Shown here in pieces: positions 47,501 to 57,992 of a stretch of DNA of 64,000 nucleotides. The notes beneath the pieces were generated by a model. It saw only the letters and a program-made list of their open reading frames with translations, did not search any database and was not told where the DNA came from. A program made the translations under genes and the position numbers. Position 1 is the first letter of the stretch; the number at the start of each line of letters is the position of its first letter. The stretch comes from Rostrohypoxylon terebratum (Eukaryota > Ascomycota > Sordariomycetes > Xylariales > Hypoxylaceae), in NCBI GenBank assembly GCA_022497145.1, contig MU385908.1, forward strand, positions 124,001-188,000. The letters run 5' to 3'.

Positions 47501-50500
47501 CGACCTAGACGCTTCAGCCTCGAGGAAGGGGTACGAGGTAAGCATACCCCTATCTTGTTCCTTATCTTGGGCCTCTAGAGAATCGACAAATTCATTCTCG
47601 TGAGTTAGATCAAGGTCGGAATGTGTGGTCGGAAGCTCGGATTCCTTAGGAGTTGGCTCCGTCATTTCTATTCTAGGAACATTGACCTCTACACTGCGTT
47701 CAACAGGAGATTCTATGGTCTCACTCAAATCCACTCTTTCGTGGGTTGCTACAGTTGTGGATGGACTGGGTGGAAAATGAATATCGCTTGGCCGTTTAGC
47801 CGTGAGTGGCGAGAGCTCATCCGAACTCAGAGCTGTGTCCGTAAACTCATGCTTTGGAAGAGGCAGTTCGGCATCCTCGGCAGCTTCCAGAATTGGTTGT
47901 TCGGGGACCGGTTCCAGGTGGTGATCATCTACTTCAATGTCTCGTTGATGCGGAGATTCATGAGATAACTTGTGGACCCCACCGTCATCCGGGGTCTGCG
48001 GGCTTTCATCGCCATGAACAGATTCGAAGGTGAAGTTAGGTTCGCTGGGCGTTGTTACTGCTGGAGCAGTATAAGCCGGTATAGTGAAGGCGCTATCACG
48101 CATCGGCGGATTGTGATCGGGCGATCCCGCAAGCAGGCGTCTCAATGACTGCGAGCGATGTTCATGAATTTCAGACTCGGATGGCGATACATCTCGGAGT
48201 GGCGACTCTCTCTCGGGGGAGCTCGATATCTCAAGCGAGCCAACAGATCCGATTGATCCCCGCGATGCTCTTTGAAGGAGGAGCAAAGGCTTGAACTCCC
48301 GAGAGCCTTCCCAAGAAATTGGGCGTGAGCGGCTTCTAGGTTCGCTTCCCATTTCCGAGTTACCAACGATCGGCGATGCCAGGGGAGAAGATCTTCCATT
48401 GCTCGGCGTATGTCTATGTCCTAGACGGAACGATATGGGTATTGCGCTTTGGCTAGGGGTTCTCGGCCTAGTCGTCGGAGTTTTCGTCGGGGTTTTAGTG
48501 GGGGTTTCGTGGGCGCTGCGGCGGCGAACGTGAGAATGAATCTCGCGCAGATGTCGTTCGTGCTCGGGTGTTTCAGGGCGGCTTTCCGGTAGATCCGGGA
48601 AGTCGTCGCTAAGCTCGGGAACAGGAGACCCAGGGCGACTTGGAGGTAAAGGTAATAGATCGCCATATTTGGGGTCTATGGCTGGTCGAATTTCCCGTGG
48701 GGCAATTTCAGGATCAACAATCTCTGCTTCTGATGGCAATATAGATGGCCTTTCGGGAGTGGAAGGAGCAATTTGGGCTTCCTCTAAAGGAGCATTGATG
48801 GCATTTGAGCGGGACTCCTGAGGTGAAGGAGTAATAGCAACGCCCATCGAGCCGACACCCGCGCCAAGGGTGTCGGCATTATCTAAAAAAGAATTCTTCT
48901 TGTCTTCTTCAGCCTTGTTGCGTGAGCGTTCTTTCTCCTCTGCTATTCCAATTGAAGACCTAAAGCGATCGAAGAAACCGCCGGATTTTGTGCCTTTACG
49001 TTCTTTCCGGTCAGCTGCGCCTGGAATGGATGACATTGATTTACCATCATCCATAGTGTCGACTCTTGCAGGGCCTTTTACCGGTCGCTGGTCGTCAGAA
49101 CGATTGATTTCTGACAATATAGAGCTAAAATCACGATTCGAAACTTCGACTGAATCTTTCTTCTGATCAGGAGGTTCACCTTCACTAGGTTTGGCGTCGT
49201 CTTCGGGGAAATCGCCAGGCGTGCTTGGCCTCTTCTTCTTTTTCTTGCTCTTTTTCGGAGAACTATCGGTCCCTATATCCGAAGTTGGAGCCGACCTTGA
49301 AGGCGAATCATACATTACGCTATCACGTTTCGACTTTTTCGCGCTTGACAGAGATGGTGTTGCTGAGCGAGAAACCGGCGTCGAAGGCAATTCTTCTTGT
49401 ATAATTGAACCACGCTTGGACTTTTTCTTTGACTTCTTGGGCGTGCTTGGTTGCTCTTCAGCAACAGCAGGTGTTTCGTCTCGCCAATCGCTAAAAGGCG
49501 CCGTCATCTCTGTAGGGCTCTCGACGATATCTTCGGAGGATTCTAAACGCGGCGGCAGGTCATAGATAACGGAGTCTAGCCTAGACTTGCCTAATTCTTT
49601 AGGTGCATACCAATCAGCTGTGCTCTGGGCGGGTGAAGAGGCAAATTCAGCGTCAATAGTACCGCGCCTATTTTGCTTCATGAACACATTCTGATCGTCC
49701 TCAGCGTTAGGAGTAGTGCCAGGCAATCCATCTTTCGTGACAATCTCGATAGACGGCTCGGAAACTACAGCAGATCTCGAAGATGGACCGAAGATTTCAC
49801 TATCACCACGTTCAGATTTCTTTTTGACCTTCGTAGACGCATCCGCCCCCTCTTCTGTTGCAGGGATACGGTCGTCGTCGACTAGTCCATAAGAGCTTTC
49901 CATTGTCAGTTCCGAAGGCGGGACAGTCCTGGAAAAGGATTCGTATGCGCTAGAATCACGCTTAGACCTCCTACTACTTTTCCTTGGCGAGTTTCGTTCT
50001 TCTTCAGGAATAGAAGGTTCTCTGCTATCAAGAATTTCTTTGGTGCCCTCTTCCGAATGCTCGGGTTCGGGTAGAGATCTTGTAGGAAGGTCATAGGTCT
50101 CCGTGTCACGCTTAGATTCGCCACTATTCTTCCGGAGATCTTGTGTATCATCTAGTTTCGCGTCCTTAGCGTCGAGCACATCTTGATAGGCATTGACTGG
50201 AATGGTAATCTTCGGACGTTCCATGGCCTTAGCATCTTGAATGTCCTGGAAAGCGTCGACGGGGACTGTGACCTTGGACCCCTCTGCGACGTCGGGTTGT
50301 GTCGAAGCCTCCTGAACTATGACAGCCCTTTTGGACTTCTTCTTCTTCTTGAGAGAAGAGCTCTCCTCGTCGTCGGCAGCAGCGGCACCCATAAACTCGG
50401 CTTCTAATTCCTGATCCTTCCGGGAGGCGTCATCAAGAGCTATGCCGTCATCTACGCTCTGACCCTTTGCAGCTCTCTCGCGCCTCTTTCTCTCTTTTCT

Positions 50501-53500
50501 ACTAAGCTTGCCCGAGGCAGGATCCCAATCGTCATCCGCACTAGATCGTGAAGTGTCGACAGGTCTGCTATCATCAACAATTATCTTCGGTTTTTCGTAT
50601 CCATCACGTTCGACGACCTTTTCTTGTTTGCGCCGATCCCTCTTGTTCAGCTCGGAGAGAATTTGAGAGTTGTCGGTCGATATATCCTTCTCATCAGAAG
50701 GGGTCTCGGAGACTTCGCCAATAACAAAGCCATGCTCTTGGTTGTTTTGCAAGATAACGGGCCTTGGGGCAACGTTCGACCCCAGATCGGTTACAGATTC
50801 TACAAATGGCGCCTGATATACACCTGACTCATTTGAACCAGGTGGTGAGTCCCGTCTGTGAAAGCTCGCGTTGTCGATAACAATGTTTGGGTCGAAGCCG
50901 CTACCCTCAAGTGCTGCAGCTATGTTTGCCGTAAAAGCTGGATCCTCGGCGAAGGTTCCGGGCATTGGGGAACCCTTTAGGATAGATGGTTTCGGACCCG
51001 GAACCGGCGGGCTATCATAAGCGCTCTCAATTTCGGCTGGGAATCTGCGATTCATCCTATCCACAGAGTCACGTCTAGGTTTAGTCGGGCCAGTGTCTAC
51101 TTTACGGTCTAAGATACCCGAAGACGTAGCTTCATCCTCGGCGCCGCCGATGGCCGCTGCAATCTTTTCCCAGGCACTTCTCCTCCGCGCTCTTGGCGCC
51201 TTGGCTGGTGTCACTATTTTCGCTCCGGAGTATGGGTCATCTTCTCTTTCGGGACTTTCTACAACATAGCGCTTTGTCTGGTTTTCGCCCCAGCTAACGG
51301 ATTTCGGAGTTGGTGGTGCCGGAGGTGCTTCATCCCGAGGTTCATTTACCACATCAGCAGTAGGCTTGGAGCTGGGAGTGTCCACTTCCTTGGTTGGTTC
51401 AGAGATAGGCTCTTTCGCTGACCGAATTTCCTCTGGCATGGGCGATGGGACGGGCGTAGGTCGTACGATGTTAAGCATTGGCCTCTCGCGCTCAGCTGAT
51501 GGGTCCCGTACGTTAAAAAGAGGTGGTTCCGAGAGGCCTTCAACATCAGGGCTACGGAAGCGAGAAAGCTCATCAGGATGTTGCAAGACGTTATCGATCC
51601 GAACATCAGCATTAGGAGCATCGTACGGACCCTTCTTTTTCGGGTGATCCATTTCTGGAGGTTGCACAATTTCAACGGCCGCCTTTCTTCTCTCCGACTT
51701 TTTCCATTTGTCCACAACTGAAGATTCGTCGTCACTACGAGCACGTTCATCTTCCTCTTTCATCCGACGTGCAAGTTCGGCTTCCCGGTAATAGCGATTG
51801 GCGTTTTCTTGAACGGCGTCCCTTTCGCGCTGTGGGGATTCACCTCGGCGCGATCTATTCCTAGAACTGGCATCGCCACCTCGGCTTCGGCTACGTCCAC
51901 GGCGCTCCTCAGCAAGTATCGCTGCGGTGGCGGCAGCAAATGCGGCCCCGCTCACAGGAGCAGTCGCATGCTCGGTAGCTTCGTAGACATCATGCGCATC
52001 GCGGAGCTCCCGTTCATACGAATCCTTTCGACTGAGTCTTTCTTGAGGGGGAGAGTCATTGCCATTATACTCAAACCGGGAGAAATCAGGTTCTCGCTCT
52101 ACAGTGACAACATTCGGCGTTAAAGGCCGTTTTGGTGTCGTGTAAAGGGGGGTTGGAAAGGCGTCATCAGCTACTTGAAATTGGAAGGGGTCAATGTGGC
52201 TTTCTCGAGACTGATACTCCGGTCCTTCCTGGCGTTTATAGCTTTCCGCGGTAGAACGGCTAGGGCGGTTCTCATCACGACGTCCATCACGTTTCTCATC
52301 TTTGCGGACCTCTCTATGGTCAATTTCTCGGTCCTCTTTTCGTTTATCCTCGCGAATATCACGCACATTATCGTTATCATGATCAAAATCGTAATCATCG
52401 CGACGACGCTTCTCTTCGGACTCTCGTTTCAATTCGGGCACTATATGTTCCCGCCAGTGTCTTTCTCGTTCAGATTCCCGTTCAGGTTCATGACGTTTTT
52501 CCCGTCGGCGGTCGACGCGCTCTTCACGGATTTCGCGGGTCTCGCGCAGATCCTCGCGACTCTTGCGTTTATCGGTTCTCTCATCCTGCACGGCAGCATC
52601 TGAGCGCTTTGACCGACGTTTACCATCGCGTTCGCGTTCACGTTCACGCTTGCTCTCGCGCTTATCCCGATCATCTTTTCGGTCAGCGCTGAATACCGCA
52701 CCTATTGCTGCACCAGCTATGCCTGCAATGGTAGCCTCCCCAATTGCACTTTTCGACACCGAGCGCTCCGAATATCTAGGATCAGTTTCCACAGAATCAA
52801 GGACTTTCCTAGAAACCGGCGCTATCGGCTTCGGTTGTTGTAGTGGAGGTGGTTGTATGGGTACTGGCGCGGGACGGGGTCGGGTGGAGAGATCTCGATT
52901 GCTAGAGACAACAGATCCTCCAGCGTCGAAGTTGCTCGGATCTGATGTTGGGATGGGATATAGGCGTTGCAAGGGGCGGGTCTCGGAGAGAACTTCGCTA
53001 GGTGGAATTGAAGGTTCGTATGGTCGGTGTGGAGGGCTAACCGTGGATCGGTCGACCTTCTCAAACCCACAAGGAGTCTCAACATAACCGTGAAGAGAGT
53101 TGACCGGTCCGAAGAGACTAGGATCGACCACCGATGGTTTTTGGTGGATAGCCGGGCTTCGTCGTGGGGATATGAGAGACCGAGGGGAACTAAAAATGCT
53201 TCGCGGCGGTGACTTAGGCGATTGAGGCAATTGGGGTGGTGGTGGTGCAGCGGAAGCGTGTAGACTGAGGCCCGAGCCATATGCTAGTCCAGAGTCAAAT
53301 TCGGAGCTAGACGAGTCATCCTCATCCTCGGAGGCGGACTCCCACTCAGAATCATCTGGAGAAGAATCACGACGCGGTTTAGAACTACCAATACCCCTGT
53401 TAGAATTCCCGCTATTCGTCCTACGAAAAGCATTCAACGCCGAAGCTGCGCCAATCAGTGTCGAAGGCCGGCTTCTCCCAGCAGCTCTAAGGTCTTCGGC

Positions 53501-53995
53501 ATTTTGTTGTCTTGCGATCTCAGCAAACTTCCTTCCTAATTCAAGGATCTCTTCGTCGGTCTGCGAGCGTCGCACCACCTGAGATCTCCCATTACTACTG
53601 GTAGGACTGAAATCGCGACTCCTGCCCTTCTCGATATAACCTTTTCCGTAGGCGAGATCAGAACCCACGGACGACGAAGAGGAGTTGCCAAATTTCAAGA
53701 AACGCCTCTTCTTCTTGACGCGATGTTGTTTCTGCCCACCGCCAAAGAATCTACCAAGACCAAATCTCTGCGAAGGTCGGGAAATATTTAATAGGGAAGA
53801 AGATGTAGAGGATGAGGATGATAGGGGAGAGAAAGCACGCGATCGTTCTTCTTGGTGTTCGTCTCGCTCTTCGTAACGCGTTAAAGGCATTGGGACAGGC
53901 TGGATCTGAAGTTGCTCTCGAGAATCCCTTCGCTCTTTGCGCCGGCGGCGAGAGTATTCGGGACTCCGCCGGCGATGATGCTCGCGGGTCATCAT
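35588..53995 (-). CDS. lah: Leashin-type Woronin-body tether (involucrin-repeat protein)
   Basis: Two exons on the minus strand, 53995..37247 (16,749 nt) and 37114..35588, give 6091 aa. The 132-bp intron (GTAAGT donor, CTGCAG acceptor) lies on a codon boundary and joins the giant repeat exon to a conserved C-terminal part. The N-terminal region (1-315) is Arg/Ser-rich with the block VDPSLFGPVNSL near 289. An Arg/Glu/Asp-rich stretch covers about 435-590 and short Ala/Gly-rich hydrophobic segments flank it (TIAGIAGAAIGAVF; GAAFAAATAAILAEE). The middle, about 4000 residues, is acidic Pro/Glu/Ser/Thr-rich with some 13 Lys patches. The C-terminus begins with a coiled coil (VLELESRVEQLIAENRAL) and a folded, conserved segment of about 300 residues. 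Leashins bind Woronin bodies at one end and the cortex or septal pore at the other. In Neurospora the locus makes two proteins, LAH-1 and LAH-2; in Aspergillus one. Here it reads as one. Assignment rests on size, architecture and remembered end motifs. Confidence 0.85.
38690..39095 (-). repeat. Three copies of an REIAxS short motif in leashin
   Basis: PAREIAVSYLESQ (about 39054-39095), PQREIAASYFEGR (about 38916-38960) and SAREIAASLMESR (about 38690-38735) share a core of R-E-I-A-(A/V)-S-(Y/L)-x-E-(S/G)-(R/Q). The sequence around them is unconserved and disordered, so these look like short binding motifs rather than a folded domain. Confidence 0.7.
39754..50352 (-). repeat. Interspersed lysine-rich patches (about 13) in leashin
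   Basis: Short basic blocks of the type (S/T)PKKSKKKKKR recur across the acidic middle of leashin at about 50320, 49411, 49228, 46753, 45074, 44753, 43587, 42544, 42142, 41305, 41064, 39944 and 39754. Most follow Ser-Pro or Thr-Pro and are followed by an Arg-Ser/Gly-Ser pair. Between them lie acidic segments of roughly 60-800 residues. Confidence 0.8.
45850..46740 (-). repeat. Degenerate 36-49-residue tandem repeat in leashin
   Basis: About seven units, each anchored by (V/I)PQE(S/L), then QP a few residues later and D(T/A)QD with a downstream Asp-Lys or Asp-Glu. Examples of unit starts are VPQESVGIQPLIADTQD, IPQESNDLQPVTAETQD, IPEESLTVQPTLADAQD and IPQELLDVQP. Unit length varies and several copies have lost the D-Q-D part. 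This is the involucrin-like sequence that gives the family its database name. Confidence 0.75.
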
Positions 53996-54212
53996 CTTAA
54001 AGGATTGGACTTCCTACGTATAATCGAGTCCATTCAGAAACACACTCTCAAGAATTATTACAGAAAAGAGAGTATATTAAAAGAATATTAAAGGATCGTA
54101 TACCGTCGCGACGGCTCAAAAAAATTGAGTATAGGGTATAACGGTATAAACGTTGTTTTTGTTTAGATCCCAACTACGAACTGTGGGGACTTCACGATGC
54201 CTAGAGGTAAAT

Positions 54213-54240
54213 GGCAAACGGCAAACGGCAAACAGCAAAC
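54213..54240. repeat. GGCAAAC heptanucleotide tandem array (4 copies)
   Basis: Three exact GGCAAAC units followed by AGCAAAC, about 220 bp upstream of the leashin start on the opposite side of its promoter. Confidence 0.8.
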
Positions 54241-57200
54241 GACCGGGTACAGGTATGGGAAGGTTAAAACATGGAAACCGAGCTCTGCTGACAGCTGGTT
54301 GCTTCCTGCTCTTGTTTCTCTTGGCTATTTTGATGATTCTGATGGGCTGGGAGACTTTTGCCCCACATAAAAAAGGTCTGCTACAGGGGGTAGGTACGCT
54401 CTGTTCTCTTAATTAAGTTAATAAAAACAGAAAACGCTCGGGGACTCTTGAGAAGAACGGGTGGCTGGGGGTTTTTCGCCCGCTTCTCACTACTTGTCGC
54501 AAAAAAGAAAAAAAAATGATCTAAAAAAGTTGGAAGGAGGCCTTCAGCTCCCAAGACTGAAAACTGCAGGACTCAAGAGGGGATTCAGCGATAACCCATC
54601 ACGTGCGATAAACCCAAAGCCATCTTATTACTGGTCAAATTCGATCCAATCGTCACCCTTCATCGTCGAAATCGATCTCAGGATCAATATGGACTGCCAC
54701 GTCAATGTGCCGCCAGTGTACCGCGTGCTAGCCAGTCTTTGCCTCACACACCTTAGAGGCTTAATGCACAGGACAAGTACTGAGAGTACTGACGGATGAT
54801 ACCCGTCTCTACGCAGTATCTGATGAAAGCTAGGGCTTAGACTAGGTATCTTGATATTAGCCGATGAGCTGACCTCTCAATGATGATGATGAAGCTCTAG
54901 TCGCCGGCTTCAGCTGCATGTTGTCTGTAGCACAAGATCAGCACCTAGGGCTGCCGTGTGTCCTGAGGGAATTCGTCTGCTCATATTCGCGACGCCGCAT
55001 TAACCGCATAAAAATGGGTTGATGACACAGATACCTTAGCCTTGGCCTTAGATCAGAATCAATGTTCAGTCGGTATGCTTCAATCGAGCAGTAATACGTA
55101 TGGGTGTCTCGAACACCTGGTGTAGGTGTCGTGGTCGTTGATATTAAGGACGGCGGCGGGACGGCGGTGGCAAAAGGTAACATCGATACCTGTTTTGCCT
55201 TTCTTTGATCGACGGCTCGGGTTTTCGGGTTTCCAATAGGAACTATTGATTCGTTCCTATCCGTTAAAGATGAGCTGAGAGACTATGAAGCTAGTCAACT
55301 TCGGAATACTTGCATGCATAGAATGATTTCTTAGCGGGTTCACAAGTGATAAGATGCATTTGATACCTCGGTAAGTACCTACGCAGTGCTAGGAATATAA
55401 GAGAGGGTTAAGCACGCCGTTTTTTTGTCTTTGTTTCGAAATTTCATTGCTTCTAACTGGTAGGTACGATTCAACAAATTCTCGTTGTACCAACTGCCGT
55501 AATGAGGGAAATGAATTCGGGCTCCTCACTTACAGATCCATTGCTAAGAAAGACGTCAATGAACGAGCTGAATCATGGACACATGGCACAGCTGCCGGGA
55601 CGGGCGAGCTGACTATATTGTAGGTACCAATCTTACTAACCATCTAGGTAGGTAGGTACCTTCGCAGCTACACTGATTCACTGAGAACACTTCTTGATAC
55701 GTGGCTTTATTGAAGAATAAGGCTGTCAGGTTGAGTCTTCCTATGGGATAATAGATTATGGCCAAGTATACCTAGGCAAGAGGTCCTCCTGGATATTATT
55801 TTTGTTTATTTGTTTCCTGACTTGCTACCTACCAGCTACAATACCTAGTAAATAGATAGTCTTGTAGGTACCCTTAATAAGGGCAGTAATATATAGGTAG
55901 GTACCTAGGTCCTAAGTAATAGCACTGGAGTGTCCCCAGCGGACTATCTTGCTATTACATAGTAAGTGATCACGAATGATAGGCTAGTAAATGTTCGGTC
56001 CTATCGTATCTTACCATTCTCGTATACAAGTGCCCTAGAAGAGATCTAGAACGAGCGAATGATACCTCATCGAGTTAGATGATTTGAGCGCTTCTAGGTA
56101 CATAGCAGTAAAATTTTGGTAGCTGCAGGCAGCCTAATTCGATTCAGTACATCGTACCAGTTCACAATATTCGACGTTGGAAGTTGGCATCTCAACCACA
56201 TGGGAATAAGTTCAATTCAACTCTGTGTCTGATCATAACGTTCAGGGTTTATCAGACTAACCTCGACATCTGAACTTTAGCCCTGAAGATCGAACCGATA
56301 GCTTTCATAAACAGGTACATATATGTAAGGGCCTAAACCATAGAGTTAAAAAAGGTTAGGAGTCTCGAATTGAGTTCAAGGCACGTCATCTTGTACCACG
56401 GCTGTACCGAAGCTCTGGAAACCCTTCAGAAATGCATTCCAGCCTGGAGCACTATTATCTGTCAATCTTGTAATCACTACATAACCTGAGATAGGCGATC
56501 CTTCTCCTTCTCATGTATTGTTGCGGCAAAGGACGGGGATTGATTGGTCGGACTGTGAAAAATGCGCTTGGACCAACACCATTCAACGAGTCAGATGCAT
56601 CTATTTCCCCTCACATAAAATTGTACTAACATTTGAACTAATACTTGGGGTATACAGCATCTGTATGCTGTATACCTACGCCTTGATATATCTATATAGA
56701 TACAGCCAGTATAGGTACATACTAATACCTAGATTGATAACTAGGTAGGGTAATATACGAGCATCTGGAATTGTCAATTGATATATTTTCAGATAATGCA
56801 CTTAACCACGAAATTGCGATAGAATATCCCTTAATACGCATACAGCCAACCTGCAGCTTCCAAAGGATTTGACATTCTTGAATTTTAATCTAGTCTCGTG
56901 TTCTATGCTACATCGCACTTTCTTTCTATACTCCATTGAGGTAGTCACTACCTCCTACTATGCAGCGTTAAGTTTTAGGATGCAGAATAGAAGCCACTTC
57001 AAATCTCAACGGCGGCTCGTGGGGGTCCACTGTCCCACTCACAAATCACAAATTTAATAGATGTAACTCTTGGCTCTAAGCAATGTCGCGCAGGATGGAG
57101 GAAAGAAAAAAAAAATTAATTATTCGGTTCAACGCTAGACTAGGTACCAGATACGGTTACTACACTTATCAATAATCCCTGCACATAACGAGAGGGAAAG

Positions 57201-57422
57201 TATGGAACGACAACATTGAACACCGTTGTTTCTTAAATTTGTCGATTGCATCGTCGGAGTTTGAATTTGCCTAGTTGATCTTGGTCTTGCCTCTTTTCTT
57301 TTACTTCTTGATAGATAATACTTTATCTCATCTTCCGACGGAGATTTCATTCATAATCCTAATCTGCATAAGGCCAAATGTTCTGTCGCAGTCCCCGTCA
57401 CCCCTGAGACATTCACCTTTGT

Positions 57423-57449
57423 TACCTTGACTACCTTGACTACCTTGAC
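57423..57449. repeat. TACCTTGAC nonanucleotide tandem array (3 copies)
   Basis: Three exact tandem copies just upstream of the first possible start codon of the glycosyltransferase gene. Confidence 0.75.
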
Positions 57450-57465
57450 TACTTACCTACATGAT

Positions 57466-57992
57466 ATGACTCCGGTACCTACATACACCTCGACTATTAT
57501 TTCACATCTGAATCCCTGAACCTGAACCCGAACCCGAACCTGAAAAAGTGGCTGCAAGCCACTTTGGCACTTTAGCCTTCTATCATCCAACCCCATCTGA
57601 ACCTTCGTCTTGTAACTGTCGGCAGCCTCTTATCTTGAGGACTGTGACAGAAGGTACATTGAATCTGGCGCCTCTCGACTCTAATACCGAAGTTAATTCT
57701 TCATCCTTTAGCGACCGCCCTGCGATCGCCCACCGTCGAAGACGATCATCTGTGGGTAGCGACTCCGGTAATCGCGTCGCTCCTCTGCGTCTGGGCCAGC
57801 AGGCCCAGTACTTGCAGCCAACTTTAAGCCCTATTCCTGGTACGTCGGTGTTGGTGTTGGCTGCTTACCTACTTCCCTACTTCCTGGCCCTTCGTCCCTC
57901 GTCCCTCGTTTCGCTTCTAATCAAAGATCAAATCGTGTAATCTGTGTAATCTCACTAATACGGATCATGCCGCAGGTACTCCCAACATTCCG
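57466..57992 (+). other. Probable extra 5' coding exons of the GT34 gene
   Basis: The segment 57626-57839 is open and reads a Ser/Arg/Gln-rich sequence ending in LGQQAQYLQPTLSPIPG. A GTACGT donor at 57840 and CGCAG acceptor at 57975 join it in frame to TPNIP and the ATG at 57993. No ATG occurs in that frame, so an earlier exon is needed. ATG 57466 with a 9-nt exon (Met-Thr-Pro), donor at 57475 and an acceptor ending at 57625 would work in frame and give a 538-aa protein. The alternative is that this is 5' UTR and translation starts at 57993. Confidence 0.45.
57515..57544. repeat. CCYGAA hexanucleotide array (5 copies)
   Basis: Five consecutive CCTGAA or CCCGAA units. In the frame that continues into the glycosyltransferase they would read Pro-Glu repeats, but a stop at 57509-57511 closes that frame just before the array. 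Confidence 0.75.

Larger units (their letters stand above)
53996..57465. promoter_or_regulatory. 3.5-kb divergent intergenic region between leashin and mnn10
   Basis: Leashin leaves to the left and the glycosyltransferase to the right, so both promoters lie here. No open frame has family features; those at 54153 and 54461 are short. Visible simple sequence includes a heptanucleotide array (54213-54240), TAGGTA/TACCTA words (55640-55670, 55855-55920) and a TACCTTGAC triplet array (57423-57449). Confidence 0.5.
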
